DNA of 40,217 nucleotides from assembly GCA_020063185.1 (NCBI GenBank), contig JAGUUY010000051.1, positions 1 through 40,217 of the forward strand, written 5' to 3'. The position numbers were made by a program, and so were the translations under genes. The stretch is from Bacillota bacterium. GTDB lineage: Bacteria; Bacillota; Desulfotomaculia; Desulfotomaculales; Ammonificaceae. How positions within the stretch are numbered: the stretch's first letter is position 1; the number at the start of each line of letters is the position of its first letter. This document shows, one piece after another, positions 26,389 through 35,450 of this stretch. The notes below the pieces were generated by a model, which saw only the letters and a list, made by a program, of their open reading frames with translations, made no database searches and was not told the origin of the DNA.

Positions 26389-26571
26389 AACGTTGATGAT
26401 AACACCGAACAGCCAAGGTCGGCTTCAAATCAGTCAGCCACCGTTTACACCTGTTACCCGTCCGGGATGCAAAACATCCAAAATCCAGCCAACCAAGAGC
26501 GCCCTGCCTGTTTTTTGTTTTTCATTATAACGGGCGACTCGTCCCACCGCAATACCAAGCTGCCCGGTCAA

Positions 26572-26602
26572 GAAAAAACCTGCCTGGGCGGACCATGCAG
26601 GT
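26572..26602 (-). terminator. Rho-independent terminator downstream of ypeB
   Basis: Minus strand ACCTGC...GCAGGT followed by TTTTTT. Confidence 0.7.
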
Positions 26603-26629
26603 CAGTAAGATACGAAAACCGTTTCGTTG

Positions 26630-27994
26630 TTACATGGCGAGCGTCCCCGCGCCGGTACGCTCCAGCTTCAGTATTCTGGCTTCCTCGCCGTTGTCGGCGT
26701 CGATGTATACCAGAAAGATATTGGGGCCGACGGTGCTGCGGAATTCGTACGTCAATTGTTCTCGCCCGCCATCCGTCGGGATCAGCGCTAAACGGCCGCT
26801 CTGTACTGTTAGATGGGGATTGAGAAACGAACGCGCCTGTTCAAGGGTAAGCCGTGGTTTGAATGTTTCCCGCTGGTGATGAGACATAAAATAATCCACA
26901 GCGTCCAACCCGATTACCTGACCGTTATCAAGCGCCACGTTCACCTTCACCATATCCGGGTAAATAACCGCCCCCTGCTCCTGCCCCACGAAGGTGTAAG
27001 TGGCTACGCCGTTTTGATTGATACTGTGACTAAGGCGCATACCCCCCAAATTTATGCGCGCAAGATACTCCGCGGCTCGTTTTTCGGCCGCCGCCATATC
27101 CATGGTAGGAGTTTCGATATTTCGCCCCATGATCATCAGTAACGGATGCCCGCCTTTCTTGCTGATCAGGCACGTTACCGCCTCGTCGGCCCCGGCCCTG
27201 CGGCCCGCAATTTTAACCTGATAAGCGGGAATCTGGCCGTTAACGTTACCTCCGATACTTGCGGCATAGTTGGTTCCGCGGCTCCGGTCAACGATGGCGA
27301 GCGCACGTTCCCGCGCTTTCTCCGGAGAGGCTGCAGCACCTGTCAGTCCCACTGGCGTCCGCCGTTCCATGTGGTCCGAAAAAGGCCCGTCGTAAATCAA
27401 GGTGGGAAAGACCTGCATCTCCCGGTTTAGCGCGCGGAAGTCCACCCCTGGCTGCGGCGGGCCTGTCTGGGCGGCCCCCCGCATACCGGCCACCGCGCGC
27501 GTAATCCCCCAGTAGCGGGGTCCATTCGCGTCAACCTGCGCTTGAACCTGACGCAGTTCCCTGTTTAACGCCACCGCCTGGTTGTAGAGGTCCTTTTCCC
27601 TTTCCCAGTATTCCTCCGTAACCGCTGAACCGGTACCTGCGCGGCGGACGAGGGTGTTCGAGTAGTCCGCAACCTGTGACAGGAATTTAGCGGTCCGTCC
27701 CGTAAGCTGTGTGGGAATAGGCAGTTGGCCCAGATTGGATTGCGCCATCATGGCCTGCTGCCATATCGAGGCGAAAATGGCACTGGACTGTTCGCGCCCA
27801 CCCACCGCCAGACCCTTCCCAAGCAAGACTTCCAAATTTTGCGTTTCGGTGATGAGGTCGTAAAACGCACGTTGATAGCGATTATTGAGCTCAAGTTCCA
27901 GACCACGGCGCATCTGTTGCTGGTTATAACCCCAGGCCGCGAAGGCCACCGCGACCAGTGCCGTCAAGAAAAGAGCAAGTGTCCCGAAGCGCAT
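26630..27994 (-). CDS. ypeB: Germination protein YpeB
   Basis: Single N-terminal TM, characteristic YpeB/PepSY-like C-terminal repeats (AAEYLARINLGGMRLSHSINQNGVATYTFVGQEQGAVIYPDMVKVNVALDNGQVIGLDAVDYFMSHH); adjacent to sleB. Confidence 0.93.
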   Translation of the reverse strand: MRFGTLALFLTALVAVAFAAWGYNQQQMRRGLELELNNRYQRAFYDLITETQNLEVLLGKGLAVGGREQSSAIFASIWQQAMMAQSNLGQLPIPTQLTGRTAKFLSQVADYSNTLVRRAGTGSAVTEEYWEREKDLYNQAVALNRELRQVQAQVDANGPRYWGITRAVAGMRGAAQTGPPQPGVDFRALNREMQVFPTLIYDGPFSDHMERRTPVGLTGAAASPEKARERALAIVDRSRGTNYAASIGGNVNGQIPAYQVKIAGRRAGADEAVTCLISKKGGHPLLMIMGRNIETPTMDMAAAEKRAAEYLARINLGGMRLSHSINQNGVATYTFVGQEQGAVIYPDMVKVNVALDNGQVIGLDAVDYFMSHHQRETFKPRLTLEQARSFLNPHLTVQSGRLALIPTDGGREQLTYEFRSTVGPNIFLVYIDADNGEEARILKLERTGAGTLAM

Positions 27995-28030
27995 CTTTTC
28001 CCCCTCCATTTTACACCCTTAGCTTGAATG

Positions 28031-28723
28031 TTACCGTGCAAAGACGTGTTGACCGATTTGGGTTACGATTTGACGGGACCATATCCAGGCGGACACGGGC
28101 TTATAAGGGTTCCAGAAGAAGAGCGCGCCGCCCGAAGGGTCCCACCCGGAAAGCGCCGCTTCCGCGGCTCTTACGGCCTCCGTGGAAAGCTCCCTCCAGA
28201 TCTGCCCGTTCGCCACCGACTCGAACGCTCCCGGTTGAAAAATAACTCCGGCGACCGAGTGCGGGAAAGAAGCGCTCCGAACCCTGTTAAGGATTACCGC
28301 CCCGACGGCTACTTTTCCCACAAACGGCTCGTTCGCCGCCTCCCCCATTATGGTCCGCGCCAGCAGGGTTACGGAATCCCGGTTGTCGGCGGCCCCTCGG
28401 GAAACCGCGGGAGCGGCCGGTGGGGCAGCGGCCGGCAAACCCAAAGCCGCCCACGTCTGCGGGCCTACCAGGCCGTCGACCACAAGACCGTTTTTCCATT
28501 GGAAGGACCGTACCGCCTGGGAGGTCTCACTCCCGAAGTACCCGTTGATAGGACCGTTATAGTACCCCCACGAAGCAAGTCGTTGCTGGACCTGGGTTAC
28601 ATCCCAGCCGCTGGTGCCCCAGTACAAAACCCGGTTTTGGGCCTGAGCCCATGACCCCAGCGTAAGAATCACAATTAAAAGCAGTAGAGACAGAACCAAC
28701 GACCCGACTCGCCGTGAACGCAT
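28031..28723 (-). CDS. sleB: Spore cortex-lytic enzyme SleB
   Basis: Signal/TM, PG_binding_1 domain (DVTQVQQRLASWGYYNGPINGYFGSETSQAVRSFQ), Hydrolase_2 domain (LLARTIMGEAANEPFVGKVAVGAVILNRV); ATG at 28723 after GGAGG. Confidence 0.96.
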   Translation of the reverse strand: MRSRRVGSLVLSLLLLIVILTLGSWAQAQNRVLYWGTSGWDVTQVQQRLASWGYYNGPINGYFGSETSQAVRSFQWKNGLVVDGLVGPQTWAALGLPAAAPPAAPAVSRGAADNRDSVTLLARTIMGEAANEPFVGKVAVGAVILNRVRSASFPHSVAGVIFQPGAFESVANGQIWRELSTEAVRAAEAALSGWDPSGGALFFWNPYKPVSAWIWSRQIVTQIGQHVFAR

Positions 28724-28861
28724 CGAAAGAGGACCTCCTTCCACAGACTTCTGTTTACTCTTCGGTGCTTGGAGCAGTTCTCTCAAACCACAGTGTTAAA
28801 AAAAACACCACGGTAACTGAGCTTAGTTTTACCGAATGTGACAGGAATATAAAACGGTAGG

Positions 28862-28899
28862 AAAAAAATTAAAGGCGGTTCCTTTAGGAATTCCGCCTT
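28862..28899 (-). terminator. Rho-independent terminator downstream of nfi
   Basis: Minus strand AAGGCGG...CCGCCTT followed by TAATTTTTTT. Confidence 0.7.
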
Positions 28900-28995
28900 G
28901 GTCACTTAATTCATATGGGAAGCCCATACGTTACTATCATCTGATGGCCGGAGGCGGGCAGTATATCGTCCCGCGACACAGGTGTTTCGGCCCGC

Positions 28996-29688
28996 CTACG
29001 GAACCATGCCTTCACCGCGCCGGAGGGCCGTGCAGAGATTATGCGCGGCGCGCGTCGGTTCCGGAATTCTGAATTTTTGACTCAGGGCGAGTGCCAACCT
29101 GGTGGCTTCAGCAATGCCGACCAGATGCCCGGGTGAAACAAAAACGGGTTTTACGCCTGTTCGTGTACGTACCACGGTACCGACGGGTTCGCCGCGGTAA
29201 AACAGAGTCGAGTATCCGCCGCGCACCGGCGGCGGCGATTCGTAATCGCCAACGAGAAGGCTTTTGGCGATGCCGATTGACGGACGATCGAACAACACCC
29301 CTAAATGACTGGCAATACCAAGGCCGCGTGGGTGAGCGATTCCCTGGCCGTCAAATACCAGCAGGTCCGGTTCAGTTTGGATTTTTTCGAGCGCTTGCAC
29401 CAATACAGGGCTTTCCCGGAATGACAAAAGACCCGGGACGTACGGGAATGTGGCGGGTAAAACCGCGGTTCCCGTCTCCACAACGTTGAACTTCGGTAGT
29501 TCCAGCACTACCACTGCCGCGTGAAGAACTCCCTTCTCCTTATCAAAAGATACATCAAGGCCGGCTGCCAAGCGCACCGCTTCCGGCGCCGGCCCCCCGG
29601 CCACGATTACCTTTTCCCGCAGTTCTTCCTGCAGCCGGCGGGCGGCGGCGGGTTGCAAATCCCACGACGCGGCCGTCACCGGTCGCAA
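28996..29688 (-). CDS. nfi: Endonuclease V (deoxyinosine 3'-endonuclease)
   Basis: AAGLDVSFDKEKGVLHAAVVVL, YVPGLLSFRESPVLVQALEKI, DLLVFDGQGIAHPRGLGIASHLGVLFDRPSIGIAKSLLVG. Confidence 0.95.
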   Translation of the reverse strand: MRPVTAASWDLQPAAARRLQEELREKVIVAGGPAPEAVRLAAGLDVSFDKEKGVLHAAVVVLELPKFNVVETGTAVLPATFPYVPGLLSFRESPVLVQALEKIQTEPDLLVFDGQGIAHPRGLGIASHLGVLFDRPSIGIAKSLLVGDYESPPPVRGGYSTLFYRGEPVGTVVRTRTGVKPVFVSPGHLVGIAEATRLALALSQKFRIPEPTRAAHNLCTALRRGEGMVP

Positions 29689-30002
29689 ACGCCCACCTCA
29701 CTTGCCACCCAGTCCATGAAAGCGGAATTACCGCCCGTTACCGGCATAACTAAAACCGCGGGCACGGTGTAGCTGTGAAGCGCCCGCACGGCTTCTATTA
29801 AGTCCGGTACTTTAGCGTTTACCGTCTTCGCGATCAACACTGTTTCGTCGGCCTGTTCCAGTCGCCCTTCCCACTGAAAAAAAGATTCCACCCCGGAAAA
29901 AACGTTGGTACAGGCTGCAAGGCGCTTTTGTACCAGTTGCCGGCCGATACGCCGGGCTTCGTCCCGGTCCGCACAGGTTATATAGATCAGCACCGCCTCC
30001 AT
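29676..30002 (-). CDS. cutA: CutA1 divalent ion tolerance protein
   Basis: VLIYITCADRDEARRIGRQLVQKRLAACTNVFSGVESFFQWEGRLEQADETVLIAKT; overlaps the nfi start. Confidence 0.94.
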   Translation of the reverse strand: MEAVLIYITCADRDEARRIGRQLVQKRLAACTNVFSGVESFFQWEGRLEQADETVLIAKTVNAKVPDLIEAVRALHSYTVPAVLVMPVTGGNSAFMDWVASEVGVCDR

Positions 30003-30037
30003 CCCGTCACTCCTTCAAAAAAAACGTTCAACGTGCA

Positions 30038-30170
30038 AGCTAATACTGATGGCCCAGCACTCAGCGTAGTACTCGAACTTCGAAAGAGACACTTTCTTTA
30101 GCCTAAATGAAATGGTATTCTTTAAACCTCAAAGACTGTACTGAGTGCTGGGTGGGATCCGTTCAACGTT
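30038..30170. repeat. TIR element copy A (MITE-like), core 30053-30152
   Basis: Perfect 12-bp terminal inverted repeat CCCAGCACTCAG/CTGAGTGCTGGG; closely similar to 38437-38562. Confidence 0.85.
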
Positions 30171-30174
30171 AACT

Positions 30175-30199
30175 TAAAAAAATTTGGCTCCGCCAAATT
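30175..30199 (-). terminator. Terminator downstream of the CobB/DsrN-like gene
   Basis: Minus strand AATTTGGC-GGA-GCCAAATT followed by TTTTT. Confidence 0.75.
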
Positions 30200-30212
30200 C
30201 AAACAAATATCT

Positions 30213-30241
30213 AACCTCCAACCTCTCACCTCTCACCTCTC
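30213..30241. repeat. Period-7 array (ACCTC every 7 bp at 30214/30221/30228/30235) overlapping a stop codon
   Basis: AACCTCC AACCTCT CACCTCT CACCTCT; TGA stop at 30228-30226. Confidence 0.85.
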
Positions 30242-31635
30242 GTGTGCCGGTATCCCAATGCCTTTGTCACCAGCGCAGGCGCCCATTCCGGCACGGCGAG
30301 CGCATGGAGGTGGCAGTAAGACGCCAGCGTGTTTTTATAATAAACCCCGTCCACCGACCCGTCTATGCCGTAGCCACGCTTCACGGTGAAACCGTAGTTC
30401 AACCCGTCGGGCAGGTTAAGTACCGTTGAATGATGGAACTCATGGGCCCGGATTTCCCTATCGGCAAGAAAGTAAGGGTTACCGGCGAGGGCGTACAGGC
30501 GCATATAACCGTGGCCGCGTGGTTCGGTGCCCATGTTGATATCAAAAGGAAACACCCCGGCCATCCGGCTTTTCCTGTCCTTGTATGTCAGAGTCCCCGC
30601 GAGATACATCAGTCCCCCGCATTCCGCGTAAACGGGCAGTCCTTCCTCAATTCCGGCCCTTACCGCATCGCGCAAAGGCGCATTGGCCTCTAACTCAGCG
30701 GCGAAAACCTCGGGGAAACCGCCGCCGATGTAGAGCGCATCCACCTCCGGGAGTGGGTCTTTGAGGGAGTCGATAAAAATCAACCTCGCACCGGACTCCT
30801 CCAGCGCTTCCAGATTTTCCGGGTAATAAAAACTGAAAGCGCGGTCGCGAAACACCCCGATCCAGACTTGTCCCTTTTCGACCACCAACTGCGTACCGGC
30901 GCTCGCCGAAAGGGTAAGCGCCCGCGCCGAGCGTGCGATGTCCATCACGGCCTCAATGTCTATATACTTCTCCGCGCCGATGCGCGCCGCTTCAGCCGCC
31001 TTTAACAGTTCATCATCTTCCCCGACGGGTACCAGGCCGAGGTGACGGTCAGGAATTTCCCACGCCCTGTTTTTAGGTAGTGCACCCACTACAGGAAGAC
31101 CGCAGTAATACTCCACCGCAGCCCGGAGTATTCCCTCATGCCGCGGGCGCGCGACGTTGTTAAGGATTACGCCCCGGATGTCCACTTCCGGATCAAAGTT
31201 TTGAAAGCCAAGTACGATCGCGGCAATACTTCTTGTCATCCGTACCGCGTTGACCACAAGAATAACCGGGCTCGCCAGGGCTTTTGCTATCTCAGCCGTA
31301 CTGCCGCTGCCGGCAAGGTCAACCCCGTCAAATAGACCCATTGCCCCTTCAATAACGGCAACCCCGGCGCCGACTGTACCCCTTGACAGACTCCGGCGCA
31401 ACGTTTCTTTACCCATGAAAAAGGCGTCCAGATTCCGGCATGGACGGCCTGCCACCCGGCTGAGCCAGCCGGGATCGATGAAATCCGGGCCTTTCTTGAA
31501 CGGCTGTACGGTCAGCCCACGGGCGGAAAGCGCCGCTACCAAGCCGAGGGTTACGGTCGTCTTGCCGGACCGACCCTGCGGCGCGGCAATAACCATCCGC
31601 GGGATGTTAAAAACAGTGTCCAAAGAGTAATCCAC
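30226..31635 (-). CDS. Cobyrinate a,c-diamide synthase family protein (CbiA/CobB); possible DsrN siroheme amidase
   Basis: MVIAAPQGRSGKTTVTLGLVAAL, GSGSTAEIAKAL, class I glutamine amidotransferase VDALYIGGGFPEVFAAELEAN and YAECGGLMYLAGT. Confidence 0.93.
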   Translation of the reverse strand: MDYSLDTVFNIPRMVIAAPQGRSGKTTVTLGLVAALSARGLTVQPFKKGPDFIDPGWLSRVAGRPCRNLDAFFMGKETLRRSLSRGTVGAGVAVIEGAMGLFDGVDLAGSGSTAEIAKALASPVILVVNAVRMTRSIAAIVLGFQNFDPEVDIRGVILNNVARPRHEGILRAAVEYYCGLPVVGALPKNRAWEIPDRHLGLVPVGEDDELLKAAEAARIGAEKYIDIEAVMDIARSARALTLSASAGTQLVVEKGQVWIGVFRDRAFSFYYPENLEALEESGARLIFIDSLKDPLPEVDALYIGGGFPEVFAAELEANAPLRDAVRAGIEEGLPVYAECGGLMYLAGTLTYKDRKSRMAGVFPFDINMGTEPRGHGYMRLYALAGNPYFLADREIRAHEFHHSTVLNLPDGLNYGFTVKRGYGIDGSVDGVYYKNTLASYCHLHALAVPEWAPALVTKALGYRHTRGER

Positions 31636-31666
31636 ACCCCTGTAAAGTAACCGTAATAATTGTTAT

Positions 31667-31704
31667 AAAAACCCCTTAACCCGGGAAATCTCCCCGGGTT
31701 AAGG
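31667..31704 (-). terminator. Strong Rho-independent terminator downstream of dsrC
   Basis: Perfect 12-bp stem CCTTAACCCGGG/CCCGGGTTAAGG, followed on the minus strand by a T-rich tract. Confidence 0.8.
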
Positions 31705-31729
31705 ATAATCTAACCGAAAAATACCTTCT

Positions 31730-32047
31730 TTACACGCAGCCCGTGGGTTTCGGTAGCCCTGCTATTTTACATGCGCCCTTAGCCGGACCCGTCGGGAAGA
31801 GCTCGTAAATTTGTTTTAACGTGAAGCCGGAGTTTTTGCAAAGCATCCGGATCATCGGCGCGACGCCCGTCCGCAGGTAGTACTCACGAATGTAACGCAC
31901 GACCTTCCAGTGGTCCTCTGTGAGCTCATTGACCTCTTCCAGCGGCGCTATTCCTTTTGCGAGTTCCTCATCCCAAATCTCCGGGTCCTGGATGAACCCG
32001 TCTTCGTCAACCTCAACCTGTTTCCCTGCAATGGTGATCATTGCCAT
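31730..32047 (-). CDS. dsrC: DsrC (dissimilatory sulfite reductase system sulfur-carrier protein)
   Basis: DEDGFIQDPEIWDEELAKGIA...LTEDHWKVVRYIREYYLRTGVAPMIRMLCKNSGFTLKQIYELFPTGPAKGACKIAGLPKPTGCV; both C-terminal cysteines present. Confidence 0.95.
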   Translation of the reverse strand: MAMITIAGKQVEVDEDGFIQDPEIWDEELAKGIAPLEEVNELTEDHWKVVRYIREYYLRTGVAPMIRMLCKNSGFTLKQIYELFPTGPAKGACKIAGLPKPTGCV

Positions 32048-32166
32048 TCTTCAAAACACCTCCGTAAAAATGTGATTGTTATCCCCCAAGAAAGTCCTCT
32101 CCGCCATAAAACCTACCCACTCTTAAAAGCAAATCCGGTAGGCGCCGCCTTCGACTCATCACCCCC

Positions 32167-33606
32167 CTAAATCTGTCTGTGTCCCTTGAATACCAACGCT
32201 GCTCCTACAAAGTCAATCAGGCCGTTAATCGGGATGTCCAGGTGGTGGTATTCGTGCAGTATGCCGTAAAACTGAGCCTTACAAATCGAGCAAGGGGCAC
32301 AGAGGATGTCCGCTTCCGTGGCTTTAATCTGCGCCACCTTTTTCAAGGAAAACTTGCCCCGGAGCTCGAACATTTCCGGATCGTCGTAAAGAACCGCCGA
32401 ACCGCCGCCGCAGCAGAAGTTCTTTTCCCCGTTGGGCGTCATCTCCCTGACCTCCGGTACCGATGCGTAAAGGTTAACGCGGAGGTTTTGGATCAGGTTG
32501 CAGGCCCGGCAGTAATTACAGGGGTCGTGCAGCGTAACGGACTGTCCCACCGGTACCAGACGGTTGTCCCGCGGGTTTAGTTTAAGTTTCCCGAGCTTGA
32601 CGTATGCCGCTACTTCGTCGTGGACGTGAACGATAGGAACCCTTTTGTGGTAATCGTAGCCCGCGCCGGCAATTGCGTAGTCGGTCAATGACGGGGTGTA
32701 CATCTTCCACGCCCGCCAGCCGTGGCCGCATTCGCCGAAGACGATTTTCTTGATGCCGAGTTCGGCCACCGTTCGCCACAACCGTTCCACCAACTCGCGC
32801 TGGACTGAATGCTGCTCCGTCAAGAGGCCGAAGTTCCCAGCCTCCGTCATATGCGAGGAGATAGTCCAGTTGGCGCCCACATATTCGAAAAACTGACAAG
32901 CGCCCTTCAACGTCTCGGGGTTCAGCAGGTAGTCGGCCGACGAAGGAACGTACAGGATGTCCGAGTTCGGCTTATCAACGGGAAACTCCATGCGCAAGCC
33001 CCGTTCCTCCTCGATCTCATCGGAAAGGAAGTCATGGGTTTCGATCAAGGCCTGTTTGGTCATGTTCCCCTGGTTCCCGCGTTCATAGACGGCGGCTGAC
33101 GCCGCGCCCTGCAGGTCAGGGACCATACCTATTCCCCACAAAATTTCCCGGCCGGCCATGGTGACTTCACAGGTGTCGATCCCGAAGGGGCATACGTGCC
33201 CGCACCTGCGGCATTCCGTGCACTGGTAGTAATAGCTGTACCACTTTTCTAAGGTATCCATGGTAATTTCTTCGGCGCCGACCAGGTTTCCAAAAAGACG
33301 TCCCTGAACGGTAAAATACCGCTTATAGACCTTCCGCATCAGGTCCGCCCGCCCCGCCGGGATGTTGTTCGGGTCTTTCGTCCCTAAATATGCGTGGCAT
33401 TCGTTGGCGCACACGCCGCATTTGACACACGACTCCATGGCCATCACCAGGGAACGGCGGTCTTTGCGGTAATAATCCAGCCATTTGAGCGCCTCCGCCG
33501 GCTTGTGCTCGTCGGGAACCTCCCGCACGTAAAGTCGCTTAAGCACTCTGGCAGACGCTCTTGCCGGTTGACTCAGTTCTTGGCCTTTTACGATTTTCTT
33601 AGGCAC
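32167..33606 (-). CDS. dsrK: DsrK-like HdrD-family (Fe-S) subunit
   Basis: Two 4Fe-4S motifs (CVKCGVCANEC, CTECRRCGHVCPFG), CCG domain (HDPCNYCRACN...NFCCGGGSAV...CAPCSICKAQ); between dsrC and dsrM. Confidence 0.92.
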   Translation of the reverse strand: MPKKIVKGQELSQPARASARVLKRLYVREVPDEHKPAEALKWLDYYRKDRRSLVMAMESCVKCGVCANECHAYLGTKDPNNIPAGRADLMRKVYKRYFTVQGRLFGNLVGAEEITMDTLEKWYSYYYQCTECRRCGHVCPFGIDTCEVTMAGREILWGIGMVPDLQGAASAAVYERGNQGNMTKQALIETHDFLSDEIEEERGLRMEFPVDKPNSDILYVPSSADYLLNPETLKGACQFFEYVGANWTISSHMTEAGNFGLLTEQHSVQRELVERLWRTVAELGIKKIVFGECGHGWRAWKMYTPSLTDYAIAGAGYDYHKRVPIVHVHDEVAAYVKLGKLKLNPRDNRLVPVGQSVTLHDPCNYCRACNLIQNLRVNLYASVPEVREMTPNGEKNFCCGGGSAVLYDDPEMFELRGKFSLKKVAQIKATEADILCAPCSICKAQFYGILHEYHHLDIPINGLIDFVGAALVFKGHRQI

Positions 33607-33623
33607 CTTGGCTCACCTCCCTC

Positions 33624-34415
33624 CTATAACTTCAACTTCACGCCGGGCATGCCCATGGGCGGTTCCGGGTACGGGCGGTTGTAAATCCAGCGGTTCCAGA
33701 GTATGCCGAAGGGGTGCATTAGTTTAGAGAAGGGGAAAATAATCAACATAATCTGTACCGCCAGGAAATGAACGAAGAAATACCAGTTCATAAGGCCGGT
33801 CTCATGAATAACCGGCATCGGCCCCGGGTGAAAAAGTATCAGCCCCAGCATGAAATCCCGGGCGGCCAGATATTCGACCGCCACCGCGTGGAAGAGCCGC
33901 ATATAGTCGCCGACACCGACAATGACGATAAGCAGCAACAAATGCAGGTAATCGCTCGGTGCGGATATAACCCGCACCTTTTCCACCGCGAAACGCCGGT
34001 AAAGAAGGTAAAGCAGGGCCACTAAGAAAATGAGGCCGAAAGTGGTTCCGAGAGCGTTGGAAGCCGCCTCGCTCTGGGCTTCCGTGACTATCCAAGGCAG
34101 CAAGAGGTGGAACTGACTGCCAAGCGTCGCGATACCCAAAACATGTCCCCCGAATATCGATACCAGCGCCACGTGCATCGGCCATGCCCCGACCCACAAC
34201 GGCTTATCAAACTTAAAGATGTTCCAGAAACTAACGATCTGCCAGAGGATCCAGGCAACCGCCGCGCCCCAGGAAGAAGGAAAGGGCGCAAGCGTAATGT
34301 TATGCACGATCCGGCCGATCATCCAGCGCCAGATACGCCACGTTATCCCCCCGAGTAAGATCGCGACTGTTACATAGGGAAGGATTTTTCCGACAAAAAG
34401 CTCCAACCACAGCAC
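33624..34415 (-). CDS. dsrM: DsrM-like NarI-type cytochrome b membrane subunit
   Basis: Multi-TM with NarI-like His positions (WPMHVALVSIFGGHVLGI); adjacent to dsrK. Confidence 0.88.
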   Translation of the reverse strand: MLWLELFVGKILPYVTVAILLGGITWRIWRWMIGRIVHNITLAPFPSSWGAAVAWILWQIVSFWNIFKFDKPLWVGAWPMHVALVSIFGGHVLGIATLGSQFHLLLPWIVTEAQSEAASNALGTTFGLIFLVALLYLLYRRFAVEKVRVISAPSDYLHLLLLIVIVGVGDYMRLFHAVAVEYLAARDFMLGLILFHPGPMPVIHETGLMNWYFFVHFLAVQIMLIIFPFSKLMHPFGILWNRWIYNRPYPEPPMGMPGVKLKL

Positions 34416-34464
34416 CTCCTTTTAACGATTTCCCAACCGACCATCACCGGGCATTGAAAAGAAC

Positions 34465-34650
34465 CTATACCTCCTGAATGGTAATCGCACCGGTCGGGCA
34501 AACGGTGACACAGGTTTCGCAGCCGAGGCAGGCCGTCTCATCCGTCACTCTGACCCGCCCGTCCTCCAGCACAAGGATCCCGGCCGGGCAAGCCTCCACA
34601 CATTCGCCGCAACCCTCACATTTCTCATCATCACGCGAAACTATCCACAT
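34465..34650 (-). CDS. 2x[4Fe-4S] ferredoxin
   Basis: CEGCGECVEACP and CLGCETCVTVCP. Confidence 0.93.
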   Translation of the reverse strand: MWIVSRDDEKCEGCGECVEACPAGILVLEDGRVRVTDETACLGCETCVTVCPTGAITIQEV

Positions 34651-34816
34651 ATACCAAAAAACCTCCCGCTGCTATAAAAAACCAGCGAACCAAGTTTCCT
34701 AAAATAGCACCTCCTTCTGGCAATTTACTGCACAAACAGAAAATGGTGTGTGCCTCACAAGATTAAGGGGGCAACCCTACCGGCAATCCCTTTTCTCCGG
34801 CTTTGGACCGATAGCC

Positions 34817-35002
34817 CTACCTTTCTTCGATGGTAATGGCGCCGTTCGGACAGACGGAGACGCAGGTTTCACAACCTTCGCAAGCCGTCTCGTCGGTGAT
34901 TTTTACTTTCCCGTCTTCCATAACCAGAATTCCGGCCGGACAAGTTTCAACGCACTCGCCGCACGCGTCACACTTCTCTTCGTCACGGGTAACTACGAAC
35001 AT
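34817..35002 (-). CDS. 2x[4Fe-4S] ferredoxin (paralog)
   Basis: CDACGECVETCP and CEGCETCVSVCP; ~74% identical to the neighbouring ferredoxin by eye. Confidence 0.93.
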   Translation of the reverse strand: MFVVTRDEEKCDACGECVETCPAGILVMEDGKVKITDETACEGCETCVSVCPNGAITIEER

Positions 35003-35348
35003 TTCTAAACCTCCTTTAAAGACTGATTTTCTTATTTAAGAGCTTGAAATAAACACCCTAAGATAATTGTTCTTCAGAGCAACACGCCGTTTTAACGAAA
35101 TCTCCTAACCAGGTCCCTGAAAAATTGAGTACCCTTCAAATGCGCCCGCCGGGTAAAACCAATCCGAACCCACCCCATCTGCCGGTGCCTGACCAGGCTA
35201 CGCATATCTTTGGTACCTCTACCCGCCCTTTGGAAGAGGCAATCGGAAATACGTTTGAAATGATCTGGTTCACGGACCCGGGGGAAACTGGCGCGTGTAA
35301 CGTTCCACCTCCCCTACATCTTAAAACCTTTTTTAAAGCAGTTAACTA

Positions 35349-35390
35349 AAACAAAAAAATATGCCCAGCGGTGCATTTTCAACACCGTGA
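35349..35390 (-). terminator. Possible terminator downstream of murA
   Basis: Minus strand CGGTG-loop-CACCG then CTGGGCATATTTTTTTG. Confidence 0.4.
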
Positions 35391-35450
35391 CGCTTAACAG
35401 GTTAATTATTTGGACAATTTTCCTCGCGTCGCATGAAAATCCCTTTGCTA

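Noticed and set aside
31730-32047. TusE rather than DsrC
   Set aside because: Both C-terminal cysteines and the dsrKM neighbourhood favour DsrC
35125-35349. 74-aa plus-strand ORF between the ferredoxins and murA
   Set aside because: No RBS or recognisable family; more likely the 5' leader of the ferredoxin-dsr unit on the minus strand
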